A stretch of DNA of 64,000 nt from Sphagnum compactum (lineage: Eukaryota > Bryophyta > Sphagnopsida > Sphagnales): positions 7,316,001-7,380,000 of the forward strand of contig OZ234504.1 in assembly GCA_965153455.1 (NCBI GenBank), read 5' to 3'. Position numbers and translations under genes: made by a program. The notes under the pieces were generated by a model. It did no database searches, had not been told where the DNA came from, and saw only the letters and a list, made by a program, of their open reading frames with translations. This document shows, in pieces, positions 13,195 to 25,716 of the stretch (position 1 is its first letter; every line of letters begins with the position of its first letter).

Positions 13195-13404
13195 GTTTTT
13201 TTTGTTTTGTTATTTGTTTTTTTTTTTTTTTGACACATTTAAGCATGATGTACATGCTTACGTATTCACCATGACGTATATGTTTATAAATTGCGTTTGT
13301 ACAAGATACATTAAAACATGTATCCGTAAAGATTAAACCCAAGACTTCATGGAAGCACACTAAGGTCTTAACCACCAAACCACTTCAACACTTTATGAAT
13401 AACA
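13195..13404 (-). repeat. tRNA-derived SINE with A tail
   Basis: Read on the - strand, the segment starts with a Pol III A-box-like sequence (gtggtttggtggttaagac, about 13364-13385). It has a B-box-like 'gggtttaatc' about 30 bp further (13331-13340), a body of about 100 bp, and an A tail (T15 on +, 13217-13231). Similar flanks, 'atgaaaaaattttaa' near 13180 and 'atgaaaaagtttaa' near 13405, could be an imperfect target-site duplication. The architecture is that of a plant SINE; the family is not identified. Confidence 0.55.
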
Positions 13405-15840
13405 ATGAAAAAGTTTAACTTTATCATGTTTGGTATGAAATTGTTTAAAAAATTCAAACTTTAATATACATTTTCTTTTCCAAAATGTATTCAAATGTTA
13501 TAAATGAAAAGATGATCTTGAAGCTTATTCAATAATATATTCAAAAACATTATTATAAATTACAAAAATAAAATTTATAATGTAAAAAAAAACTTAAAAT
13601 AGCATTTCATGAATAAATCAACAAAGATTTGTAAATTCAATGTGAATTCAAAAGTGTATTTATTAAGTATTTTATAAAATTTTAATTAAATAAAATATGC
13701 CCTTTTTTTGAAGAATTACAAATTTTTATTTTCCCCAATATGATTAAGTATTTATTTATTTATTTATTTTTATGATGTTGTTCAAATGGTAATTGTCTAG
13801 ATAAGAATATTGCCACATTTGGTTATAGATAAATTGTGTAGTTGGAAACTTGTTTAGATCTTTCAATATTATGGTTATTATGTCATTTGATTGTAAGAAA
13901 TCAACAATATATATTTTGAATTTGGTCCTATTTTTTATTTTATTTTTAAAATGTCGTTGCCCCCTAAACTAGCACATATTAGTCATAAGAAAACAAAACA
14001 TTAATTAAGTAATAAATATAACCATTTAATTATCAAGACTATATTTGTTTAACAATGTTAATCATATATTAATACCAATGATTAATTACACGACTTTGAA
14101 AAAAAATCACAACATATATATTTTTAATGAAGTAAGAATACATTTTACATTTGTTTCCTTTATGAAAAGGAACATAATTTAATTTGGTGAAATTTTAGGT
14201 TTAAATAGTTGGATTAACCCCCCCTCCCCCCAACCAACATTGTTTTAATTTCAATTTTTTTTAACTTGGCAACTCTTGTTGGGAAAAAAAAATGCAAATT
14301 CAAGGGAAAATGTAAATAACAAAAAAATTGTGATAAAAGTTTTTAAAAACAAAATGTTACTCCTAATGAATAAAAATTTAAAAGTAATCCTAATAATTTC
14401 AACCTTAAACACATAAACAATTCCAACATCAACTTTATTTGAAAACATTTAAACTCAATATTTGAAATCATCATAAATTTTATCCAATGTTTTTAAATTT
14501 TCGAAATAGATATTAATGATGTAATCAAAAGGTTTTTTGTGGTGAATTTCCACCATTTTGTAAACATAAAAAAAGACCATCAACATCAACAAACAATCTT
14601 TATATATATAGTTTAAAATTTTTAATTTTTAATTTTGCAAAATGATATAATTCTACAATGGGTTTTAAGACTTGTAATCAAAATATAGAAATATTTTAAT
14701 CAATAATGTATTCATAAAACTAATTAAAAAAATTTTAATTAAATTTAAAAGATTCAAAAAAATAACTTGGAATTGCATGTCATGAATAAATCTACAATTT
14801 TTTTAAAATTTAAATTGACCAAGAATCTTAGTAAAGTCAATGCCAATTCAAAAATGCATTCATTAAGTCTTTTACAATTTTATTTTTAATACATAAAACA
14901 TGTCCATTTTTTATGGAATTGTAATATTTTATTTTCCCCAATATGATTAGGTACAATTTTTTAACTTATTTATGCAATGTTACTAAAATGGTAATCATCC
15001 ATTAAAAAAATTGCCACATCTGGTTATAAACAAGTTGTGTAGTTAAAAACTTGTTTAAATCTTTCAATATTATGGTTATTTACTATATTTTATTTAAAAA
15101 TTTTGAGAATACATATTTTAAATTTGACAAAAAATTTCTTTCAAAAAAATATTTTCTTAATGTTGTTGCCCCTTTAAATTGGTAGAAATTGGCCACAAGA
15201 AAAAATATTAATTAAGAAATCAATATAATCATTTAATTATCAAAAACCATATTTGTTTAATAAGATGAATCATACACGAATACAAACAATTAATTACCTA
15301 ACTTTGAAAAAAAATTCTCAACACATTGTTATTATTTTTAATGATGTAAGAATATATTTCACATGTTTTAAGAAGAAGAAAAAACCAATCTAATTTAGTG
15401 AAATTTTTGGTTTTAATAGTTGGATTACCCCCCCCCCCCCCCACCCCACCACACACATAACTAACATATTTTTTTGGTTTTGAATTTTCCTAATTTGGCA
15501 ATTCGTGTTGGCCAAATAAATGGAAAAAGTAGTGCAAATTCAAAATAAATGTAAACAACAAAAACAATTCCCAAAAAATTGAAATCACAAATTTCAAAGA
15601 AAAAAGGTTACTCCTAATGAGTAAAATTTTTTAAGTAATTCTAATATTTTTAACATTAAATACATAAACAATTCTAATATCAAATTTATTTGAAAACTTT
15701 TAAGTTTAATCTTTGAGGTCATTATAAACCTTTTCCAAAAAAAATTAACATTTAAAATAAATATTAATGATGTAATTGATGTTTTTTGTGATGAATTTCC
15801 TCCATTTTGCAAACATAAAAAAGGCCATCAACATCATTAA
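13400..15840 (+). repeat. Diverged tandem duplication, about 1.2 kb unit x 2
   Basis: Unit 1 is about 13400-14605 and unit 2 about 14605-15840. Matching landmarks keep an offset of about 1200-1240 bp: 'tttattttccccaatatgatta' near 13727 and 14931; 'atagttggatta' plus a C-rich tract near 14210 and 15418; 'ttggcaa' plus 'gtgttgg' near 14265 and 15495; 'gatattaatgatgtaat' near 14510 and 15760; 'aaggccatcaacatca' near 14570 and 15820. Neither unit has a long reading frame. Confidence 0.8.
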
Positions 15841-18840
15841 AAGATTTGAAATTAGGGTTTTCAATGGCAAATATTATATTTCCACATGGCTAGTTAAAAA
15901 TCCAACATGTCATCATTTAGGGTTGTTCATGGTGTTAACATAAGTGGTCAATAACAAATCATTACATGCCACATGCCATTGCACTAGTGGTGATGGACAA
16001 TGTCTTGTATTGCCTTTAATAATATAGACCTTTTATGTAGTCATGGAAAATATACAAATAATCAATTTCCTAATAATATATATTTTACCTATAGTCTAAT
16101 AAACCACAAACATTCATATATTTATTAATCATTTTTGCCCATACAAGTGGCTCCCTAGTATTTGTGATCTTTCATACATCCAAACAATTAAACAATTAAA
16201 CAATTTAAAAAATAGTGGAAATACATATCCACAAACTTTCAAACTCTAATGAACATATATGAATACTATGCACTTACCTTCAAGAAGGATATGAAAACAT
16301 ATATATCAAGTAATGGTTGAGATGCACTTTAACATTGGTTACATTCAATGTTAAGTATTGAAAATCAAACAAGCTTTGAATATGGTTATATCCATAAATG
16401 ACAATCATGCATGTTCATATCCTTTTATAAAAAAAACACTTGTTTAAAATTATCAAATTGTAATTATCTTTTAGTCTTGATGGGAAACTATGATCGATCA
16501 AAGGTCACGTGTACATTCAAAGTTTGAAGAAGGAACATAAGATGTTTAACATATGTTGTGAATTTTGTGTTGTAATTAACCTTATAGAACCCACTAACCT
16601 TTTTCAAGGTCAAATACTATATCCATACAACCGCACATACACATGTCCATTACATTGGTTGGATTTGAAATCATAAAAGGTTGGTAACTTTTTTTTTTGT
16701 GATGAATTTATCATTTATTTTATACTTACATAAATCTTTAAATTAAGAAAAATTCCCTTAAACTTGTCATCACAATAATGATCCAAACCAATTTTTTCTT
16801 TTCAAATTTGTAAGGTAAATGCATTTGTGATCATCCACAAGAAGACTTAGCCAAATTTAACTACACATAAGAAAAGATAGTAGATTTAAGTTTAAGTTTC
16901 ATATTGTAATTTGGCAACAAGCTACAACCTAGTGTCTAAAAATGACAACTTCAAAAAAAAATCCTCATAATGTGGCGACATAAGGCCATTTCCCCCCAAA
17001 AAAGTCCTTTGTAGTTGTTGCAATTTTTTAAATTTATTGCCAAGCTATGAAATTTTGCCCAAAAGAAATCACTAACCCAAATGTAAAGTAGTATTTAACA
17101 TTATTTGCAAACATGAATTCAAATGTAAACAATGAAAAAACCAATGAAGTATGACTAATTTAAATGACTCTTCACCTTATAGGCCATTAATTTCATTTAA
17201 GATGTGTTGACTTTTCATCGCCATAATGGGCATCCAACTATCCCCAATGTTTCACTTGAAATGATTTTTGTAACCAATTGACTTGATGATTCCAACTATA
17301 AATGAGTTTGGCACACTAAATAACTTTTAATGTGGTACAATGATGAATTGATCTCACAACAATTTGCATGGTGACCATGGATGTCAAACATTTATATGTT
17401 ATTAGTTTGATTTTAAATCATTTGAAAATATCAAAGACATTCCCAAACTTGAAAATATATTAATGGTATAATTGCTTGTATAGATTTTGTTGAAAATTCA
17501 TCATTGATTTTCTTTATGGATTGTTATAATCCTAGATTTGGAGATAACACATGCAACTACCCAAAAATAATATCAATTGTAATCAATTCTCATATTTTAT
17601 AAAATGATGTATTTATTCAATAAAGTACATATATCTGTTGACAATAAGTTTCAAAAAAAATTAATATAATAAACACAAATGGCCATAATAGTCGAGACAT
17701 ATCTCATGAGTCATAACTAATGACAATCAAAGTAATGGGTGAATTACATTCAATATAATTGCTATAATTGAACAAAATGATGCAAATTGCCCTTTGGATG
17801 GACAATTTCATAGTGAACTTGATTTTAAAAAACTAAACTAACTAAAAGTAATAGTTATTAGAAAAATAAATACAAATTTGCTAACCTTGCATGTTATCCT
17901 TGATATACACATTACTTTTCTTTTGTTAAAAAGTTCAATTATTACACAAGTTCAATAAAGGTATGTGGTCTATAAATGCACAATGCCCCTTATTGACCAC
18001 CTAAGTTCATGCATAAATTAATTGCCTATTGAACCTTAAATGTTCAATTAATAAAAAATGCCAAAAAAAAGTTAATCCCAATCACATTTCAAAATATATT
18101 ATCGGCCTAGTTAATTAAGTAAGATTATTCATTCAATAAAAGATTAAAAAAAATTAAGTCCACAAGCAAGTACACATGGAAGTAATGTTGCAACAAAATG
18201 GCAACTGTTTAATGTTTGGACTATAGTAAAATATCATAAACAAGTTGCAACTCACTTGAGGTTAGCATATTCACTAAAGGGGTCCTACAAGCTACAATTT
18301 GAAAATCACACTAAAATATTTTGTTCAATAATTAATATTGAATGCAAAGTCGAATGTCCATTTTGAGTGCATCAAACAACAAAATTGAGTTGAAGCTATT
18401 TTTGTGCCTACGACAACGGAAAATAATGTGAAACATAGTGACAAACATTGCTAGGAAACGAGGATGTGTGAATTCTAACTAGTACAAGCTTTAAATCCAT
18501 ACACTTGATTACACCACATGAGAGGGAGTGGATGTCTAAGTTGTCCTACATCAACACAATAAGGGAGTCACTTCCAAATTTATTTATCTTCATAGGTAAA
18601 GAATTTTGCCAAAATTTCACTGTGATGTGTGAAACTAGAACTATAGTGGTTAAGCAACCCAAAATGTGGATGACTACCATTTGTTTAAAAATGCAATTTC
18701 ACATTTCATTGTATTTGTTAAGGCACATGGAGGTAACCTAAGTACAACTAATCATTATTTGTTGGTTTTAGATTGCCACAATTCACACATTACATGTCAC
18801 AACCACACTTTGAGGCAAGTGTGAGGATGAAACTTGCACT
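15841..18840. other. AT-rich gene-free stretch
   Basis: Both strands are dense in stops, no exon-like segment is recognised, and no clear repeat is visible. It may be old, eroded transposon sequence. Confidence 0.6.
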
Positions 18841-18857
18841 CTCAAAAGTGGGAACTT

Positions 18858-18875
18858 GGAGTCCTTCGGGACTCC
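18858..18875 (+). other. Hairpin with a TTCG loop
   Basis: GGAGTCC, loop TTCG, GGACTCC: a perfect 7 bp stem closing a UUCG-type tetraloop. It lies at the left edge of the GC-rich island. A second hairpin with the same core is at 19225-19250. Confidence 0.85.
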
Positions 18876-19224
18876 CAAAAATTCAAAGCTTGATTGGAGG
18901 GGTCAAAACACTTGGCATTGAGGTGTTCTTTATACCGTTGGAAAGGTCTTGAAGTGTAGATGTCGAAAATGGCCTCGCATGAGCCATTCAAACATCTACA
19001 ACACAAGTTATGGTCGAAAGAAGGGCCGGGAGTCAAACTGCCAGTTTGACTCGCGACCACTAAAAGTCGGGAATCAACCCGATCCCAGTGTGTGCAAGTG
19101 GAGTGCGACACACCGTCGGAAAGCTCTTGAGGAGAGCTACAAGTTTGCTTCAGACTAGATCTCAATCGAAGGTCTGAGCTGGGAGCTATAAGCTTCCTTC
19201 CTAGGAGTCTAAACCGGGACAGTT

Positions 19225-19250
19225 TCGGGACTCCTCCTTGGGAGTCCCGA
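19225..19250 (+). other. Perfect 10 bp hairpin in the GC-rich island
   Basis: TCGGGACTCC, loop TCCTTG, GGAGTCCCGA. Same GGACTCC core as the hairpin at 18858-18875. Confidence 0.85.
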
Positions 19251-20389
19251 TACAAAAAACCATTTGGATGTAGGTGCCGTGGGCAAACACAGAGAATACT
19301 ATATGGGGGAAGGTGATGGCTTCCCTTGAGTCCGGGCCGTGGTGAGTCAAGTGAGTCCGTGTTGCTTGTGGCTTGTCCCAACACCAAGAGTGTTTCCAAA
19401 TGTGAACTAACCAACTTGTTGGTTGGTTTTGATGCAGGACCGAGTAACTAAATACGTTGTCCCTGTTCCTAGTCTAATCCCGGAGCTTTCAGCACGCCCC
19501 TCTCACCCCTTTTAGTACTGGAAGCTGGGAGCGGCACCAAGTTCCAATTACTTCCGCTCTTTAACATAGTTGGACCCTTTTTGGGTCAAACAAGGAACTT
19601 GGGGGCGCGTCATTACAATAAATGTTATGCATAACGAAAAACATATGGGGTTGAATTTTATTAAATTTTCATCACACACAAGTCATGTTTTGCAACCTTG
19701 AATGTCGTGTGCTTCAAACCATTCAAAATACATTCATAGCTTACATGGATGGGTGGACCTTAACTAATAAAAAAAGGGTGTTAGAAAAAAAAAGACCTAG
19801 CAAAATGGGTGTCTTTAGCCTTCAAAGAAACATTGAACCTACATAACATATGCAATGGGGTTCCAGGTGACTAAAATTTGGCCTCGTAAGCTAGATACTA
19901 TGGCAAACAAGATGCATTTTAATGAAACATTTGTGAAGACATAAACACTTGATCCATAATTCAATCAAGTCAATTTGCATGTTGAAGAGGTTTCAAGTGA
20001 ATCAATTCCAATAAGTGAAAGCATCTGCCACTACCATGTTGAAGTCAATGCTTCTAAATGTGAAGTACCTCACAAAGGTTTTGCCTTGGGGTTGTGTAGT
20101 GATCCAAGTAGCTCACCAACCAAGGCAAAGCTTGCAAACTTGATTGTTGTGACGTTGAAGTTATCACTATAGTTTAGTAGCCATGTGTCTTGTTTTTTTT
20201 TGTTTTTGTTAAAAGCCCCATGCAAGCTTGTGTGCTACATCTCGAGGGAAAAATTGTTAATAGATTATTTGAAATATATTATGATGACCTTTGATGCTTA
20301 TGTGTGGGCACTTGAGTAGAAGCTAACCCACAAGAAAACAACTACTGAAAAATGAGAGCATTAGAAAGAGGAGATGTTGACATCAAAAT

Positions 20390-20468
20390 CAAGCCATTTT
20401 GATGAACTACAAATTGATGGGTTGTCAACAAGCCATTTTAATGAACTACAAATTGATGGGTTGCTTCT
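20390..20468 (+). repeat. Short tandem duplication, about 40 bp x 2
   Basis: Two adjacent copies of a segment containing 'aactacaaattgatgggttg', differing at very few positions. Confidence 0.9.
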
Positions 20469-21065
20469 TCCATGGCCACTACCATAGCACCTTTGCAGCT
20501 TCAGCACTAATTATCTTATATGTAAAAATGTTGATTTTTTTTTTTTGTTTTTTCTAAAATACGGATTTCACTGAACAAATTTTTTGTGAAGGAAAATGAG
20601 GATTGGGGGGGGTGGGGGGGGGGGGTATTCGGAAATATTCTATCTTTCATCATGGAATCATCAAAATTAATTAATTAATAATCAACAGACATGTGTTGAA
20701 GTTGCCCTTATGTACTACGGTATTGCAAACACCATATTGTGAACTGTTACAATGTGACCAGTGCTGCCCCCAACAACATATGGCGTTCAGATAGGTTCAT
20801 GTGTAAATCATGGAGTACTGGGAGGTTTTTATATTTGTTAGCACACTTGGTGGCAGTTATGTAAGAAGAATGGCATCTACTGAGGATGGTAGGCTAGTGA
20901 AGATTATTAGTTCAGCCAAAAAAAAAAAAAAAAAAACTATTTGGAAAATTATTTTTTACTATTTGTGTCAGCCAACATGCAAATTGCCTTATACTAATAT
21001 GAACTTTCTTTCCCAAACCAGGTTTAAAATATCATCAAGATGTGAACACAAGCCATTCTATATTG

Positions 21066-21224
21066 CCAAAGGAAAAAGAGACTTGGAAAACAAAATGTGG
21101 AAATAATAGAGGGACCCTTAGCAAGAAAAAACTTGGGGGTTGGCAAAGGAAAAAGAAACTTGGAAAACAAAATGTCGAAATACTAGAGGGAGCTGTAGAA
21201 AGAAAAACCTTGGGGGAAGAGTGG
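21066..21224 (+). repeat. Tandem duplication, about 77 bp x 2
   Basis: 'aaaggaaaaagagacttgg' at 21068 recurs as 'aaaggaaaaagaaacttgg' at 21145, and the following bases also match with scattered changes. Confidence 0.85.
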
Positions 21225-22008
21225 AGGAGAAGTGGGAGTCCTAACCATGAGTAAGTAGTGAATGCCTTGTGTTGGGTGGAAGATGCTTGCATAGTTTTGG
21301 GTAGTGCAAAAAGGAGAAAAAAAAATCCATGGCCAAGGAAAAGTAATTATGATTGTATTTTATACGGATGAGATTAACCATGGTATGGTCAATTTGGTTA
21401 CCAAAGGGACTAGGGTGTGGAGGGGAAGGGGGGCAAGTGGTGGATGGAGTTGGGCACATGATGCGTTTAAACCATAACAAGTTTGAACACAAAAGATGAG
21501 CTTGGAAACCCCACTACAAATATAATTCAAGGCAACTGTCTCAAATTGGAATTGGGTGGTCAAAGTGTGAGGGGGAGTTAAACATTTCTGAGTGTTGTAT
21601 GTATTGGGCTTTCAGGAATTGGCTAATGTCATCGGCCTTTCTCATCCAGGTGAGAAGAGAAGGACCGCAAGTACTTACTTTCAAGTAAGCAAAGGGAGCA
21701 GCATCATGGTGGGTTGCAGCATGGGGTGGCAAGCAAAGGTTTTGGATTGCACTTATGAGTTTTTATCTGTTTGTTGCAGGTGCGAAGAATTCGCTTGATT
21801 GATAGTCAGATTGCAGTTTTGAGTTTTTATTTTGTCAGTTGCAATAGTGTATTTTGTTCATTGATGATTTGGATTAAGGTGGGTCACTTTGGCGTGATAC
21901 ACTTTGTTAGCATCAGTATGCAAAAAATCATTAGCTTGTATAATAACCAATTGCCAATTTCTGTTGTTTTTGGCAGTAGCTTTCACACCCACATGTTCAA
22001 CAATTTTT

Positions 22009-22350
22009 AACAAGGGGTGTGGCAACACTGTGGCCTTGCTATTTACATGAAAAAAGTATCTTAATGCAAAAGAAGAATTATGGAAACTCAAATATTTCAC
22101 CATCCAAAAATATACTCTTTGAAAAATCCTACAAAAGAAACCAAAATCCTTTGAGATATTATAACTCTATAACCTAATCTTGAGTTTCAACACAAGCCAA
22201 AATACAATCTTTCACAAATCCTCATATAAACATAGACCTATTATTTATTATTACCTAGTATGGGGCCTATTAAAATCCATTAAGCTATATACTCTATAAT
22301 GAATCTAAACACAATATCCTTCTTGCCTTGCTAGGCAAGGCCAACAAAAA
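22009..22350 (+). repeat. Dispersed repeat, copy B (full length)
   Basis: Matches 58390-58720 over its whole length, and 8823-9050 apart from the block missing there. Begins with 'aacaagggg' and ends with a hairpin CCTTGCC-TTGCTA-GGCAAGG followed by 'ccaacaaaa'. No reading frame. The class is not identified; it could be a non-autonomous transposon. Confidence 0.85.
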
Positions 22351-25300
22351 CACAAAGATATTGCACAGTGAGCAACAACAGCATCCACCAAAATACAGAC
22401 TTCATACATCCTCGAAATGCAATGTGACACCGTTCATCTATGGACTATTTTTGAAATAATTATTTCAGAAACAATTTCAGAAATAACTATCTCATTTTCA
22501 AACCTAACTACTTCAATTAACTACTTTCTTTTGTCAATAATTTGCTTATTTTCCTTATTAACTTTTAAAATAACTATCTCCATTTTATAACTATCTCAGT
22601 CTTTTTTCCTACCCACCAACAGGAAAATGCTCAAACAAATTAACATATGTCTTTTCATGTCCATAAAATGTAATTTTAATTTGAATTAAATTGGACATTG
22701 ACATAAATAATGATGAATTATTGAAAACCATATGATGACATAAAAATAAAATATTGAAAATCTTTGATTGTCACTGGTAGAGGGCAGCAGCGTGGAGCTC
22801 AAATTATTATTATTATTGCATGGGTAGTTTGACAAATGGATGCCAGACAGACAAATTACTTACAATCCTCATCAAACCCAGATGAAATATTGATGTGGTT
22901 TGATCTTATCTCTGGAAAAGGAGAAGAAAGGAAATTATGATGCAAATGATTTCACACAATCATAAAACAGATTCACCCACCATATATACAGAAGCCAAAT
23001 AAGACCTTCCAAAAAGAAAAAAGAAAAAGAAAACCAGAACACTAGCCCAGCCCGAATTTTTTTGGCTAAGAGTTTTGTCTTTATAGCCTCCAATTTAATG
23101 GAACCCCCTTAAAACTTGTTCTGGGTTTTCTTTGGAATAAAAAGGTTTTTTTTTGTTTCCAAGGTTTTTTTCAAAAATAAAAAAGGGTCCCTATATTGCA
23201 GGTGCTTTTTATGATTTTTTGTTTCAAATATCCAAATGGGCTATGTTGATTCTCTAAAAGTCTCCATCCATCATATAGGAGGAATCTCCAGTTCTTTGCA
23301 ACTCTTTGGAATCAATAGCACTTTGAACTTGTGTTGTTACTGCAAAAGGGGCCTACTGGGCCCATTCTACATCTCCAACCGTGCTCGCTCATGGTATGGG
23401 GGCTTATAAAAATGTTTCTCACATCCAAGTTTAGTTATTTTACTTTTTTCCAACACTACCCATAAAACTAAAACTGGGATAACAAATAGGTGGGAGACTA
23501 GTAATAGCAACCCACCTGGACCAATCAAACTATTTAGCCAATCAACAGCACGTGTTATTAGGCTTTGCTATGCCTCTGTGCAAAGATAGTTAAACCATTT
23601 TGCTGAGGCAAACCAACATGTTTTGACTTTTCTTCATCCAATTTTGGTTTGCAGGGCACATACTGAGCACTCCTGGAGCTGCTCTAGAACATATGGTAAT
23701 GTGTTCTACATGCGCATCTTCCTGAGAGTAAGGGACGTTCTCAATTGTTGCTTTGCATCATCACTTGAATGTTATTTTACTTTTTTCCAACCCTACCCAT
23801 AAAACTAAAACTGGCATAACAAATAGGTGGGAGACTAGTAATAGCAACCCACCTGGACCAATCAAACTATTTAGCCAATCAACAGCAGCAGGTGTTATTA
23901 GGCTTTGCTATGCCTTTGTGCAAAAATAGTTGAAAAACCATTTTGCTGAGGCAAACCAACATGTTTTGACTTTTCTTCATCCAATTTTGGTTTGCAGAAG
24001 GGCACATACTGAGCACTCCTGGAGCTGCTCTAAAACATATACGGTAATGTGTTCCACCTGCGCCTCTTCCTGAGAGTAAGGGACGTTCTCAAATTGTTGC
24101 TTTGCATCATCACTTGAATGTTCGTCACAATTGATTCTCATCGCTTTGCATCATCACTTGAATGTTTGTCACAATTGATTCTCATCACAAGTGGAACTAG
24201 CAGAACCAAAAGTGAAGCAAGCATTGACCACTTTTTCCATGCCGGAAAGAACCTTAAAAAGTTGCTGGAATTGCTGATTACATACATAAGAAGGGCACTC
24301 TACAAGTATTTTCCGACCAATTGTTATGAAGTCAAAATATGGGCAATGAAAAGCTATTAGTTACCAATCAAATTTTTCTTTTTCTTTATTTTTACAAACA
24401 TGGCCAAAGATCTTCAAAGAATAATAGGTCCTACCACAAGAAGGATGTTTGGAGTTCAAGTTCCCAAAGATATAGCAACAACATTGCCCAAATCTTCTAC
24501 AAAATAATGGGAGATTGGAGTCAGGGTTTTTTTCTTTTTCTTTTTCTTTTTCAATTTTGTGATATCAAAAGTTTCCCCAAAAAAATTAGCAAAATTTAGT
24601 CAAATTTCCACTAGAGAAAAAAAAAAAATCCAAAAATTTGGTCAGAAAAAAACACTAATTGGAACCATTGTTGGCCATATCAAATGAATTATGAAACTTT
24701 GGCTTCTAAGGTGCAATTATACTTAGGACATCGAGGCCAAAACCCCAACAAAAAGTCCAACTAATTAAAAGGATTTTATCAAGGAAACAAAGAAATGGCC
24801 CGGTTTTAAAATATAGATAATAAATAAGTGAAAATAGAAAAAAAAAATCCCCTTTGAACAAAAGCAAATCCCAATTTTTTAACAATCTACTTTTTAGCTT
24901 TGCATAGGAAATTATCATTGCCACAAATGGAAAATAATATGGCAAAACCGGACCTTTATTTTCAATTAAAATTTGTTCCCTTTTTTCCCCCAAAATGACT
25001 AAACTTATTTTCAAAAATTCAATTTAAATAAACCAGAAAGGACACAAAGGCGAGAGCAGCTACGTGCCACGAAAAAATAAGAAAAAAGTAAAAGTAAAAG
25101 TAAAAGTAAAAATGTAGGATTTAAAAAATAACATATCGTAGTAGTACAGGGGCGGCTTCAGCACATCATGTCTGCAAGAGTAAATTAATTAATTAAAAAA
25201 ATTGGAGAAAATTAGTTTTGAGAATTTCAGCATTTCTAAAAATAAAAATAATTTAATTTGTGTTGAAAGCCGCCAAGGAAAGTACATACTAAGGTAAATA

Positions 25301-25560
25301 CAGAAATGAAAATTAGGCAAAATAAGTAAATAAATAATTTAGTATATAACAATAATACATAATAATTAAGCTTTAAAAAAAAGAATATTATCTAACAAAG
25401 TCAGTCCATTAAGTAGCAAAGAATGTAAAAAGTTTATAAAAAAAATTTTAAGTTAAGGAAAAAAAAATCATTTAAAAAGAAAAAAAAGAAAACAAGAAAA
25501 AAAATGAGAAAATTTATGAAAGAGTGAAAGCAGCTAGCACTAAATAAATAAAATTAAAAA
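22351..25560. other. AT-rich intergenic DNA
   Basis: No gene recognised. Contains the tandem duplication at 23434-24119, a short ATT repeat near 22805, a TTTTTC tract near 24530-24550 and AAAGT units near 25085-25115. Confidence 0.55.
23434..24119 (+). repeat. Recent tandem duplication, about 340 bp x 2
   Basis: Unit 1 is 23434-23770 (337 bp) and unit 2 is 23771-24119 (349 bp). Both run from 'gttattttacttttttccaac' to 'catcatcacttgaat' and differ only by scattered substitutions and small indels. The last part, 'tttgcatcatcacttgaatg', recurs again at about 24144-24164. Confidence 0.95.
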
Positions 25561-25660
25561 AATAAAATTGCAAATTCACAAGAGTGCTTCCTCTCCCTGT
25601 TCTGCTTCTCCTTGTTCTTCTCCTTCCTTGTGTCGGAGGGAGGGAAGAGGACGACGACTA

Positions 25661-25716
25661 CGCAGCAGCAGCAGCAGCAGCAGCAGCAGCACTACAAGAA
25701 GAAGAAGAAGAAGAAG
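25661..25716 (+). repeat. CAG then AAG trinucleotide repeats
   Basis: About nine CAG units followed, after 'cactac', by about seven AAG units. They lie in the presumed 5' leader of the galactosyltransferase gene. Confidence 0.9.

Larger units (their letters stand above)
18849..19617 (-). mobile_element. GC-rich island, solo-LTR candidate
   Basis: A sharply bounded stretch of about 770 bp with much higher GC than its surroundings. On the - strand it opens with TGTAATGACGCGCCCCC (ending at 19617 on +), which looks like a retrotransposon LTR start, and it closes with AAGTTCCCA at 18849, giving TG...CA ends. No internal gag-pol sequence or matching second LTR is seen in the window, and I found no convincing 5 bp target-site duplication. 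The long open frame across it on the - strand (18842-19414) reflects high GC and shows no recognisable domain. Confidence 0.5.
19620..22008. other. Intergenic region with small tandem duplications
   Basis: No intact gene is recognised. Two local duplications stand out: about 40 bp repeated in tandem at 20390-20468 ('aactacaaattgatgggttg' in both) and about 77 bp repeated at 21066-21224 ('acttggaaaacaaaatgt' in both). There is an A18 tract near 20919 and a G-rich tract near 20606-20624. A stretch at 21592-21798 reads open on + and contains a splice-like 'cag|gtgagaag' at about 21650, but I could not assign it to any family. Confidence 0.5.

Noticed and set aside
18842-19414. 190-residue open frame on the - strand
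   Set aside because: Lies wholly inside the GC-rich solo-LTR candidate, where stops are rare by composition; no recognisable protein.
21592-21798. Possible exon (open frame with a splice-like site)
   Set aside because: No partner exons, no recognisable family; chance cannot be excluded.
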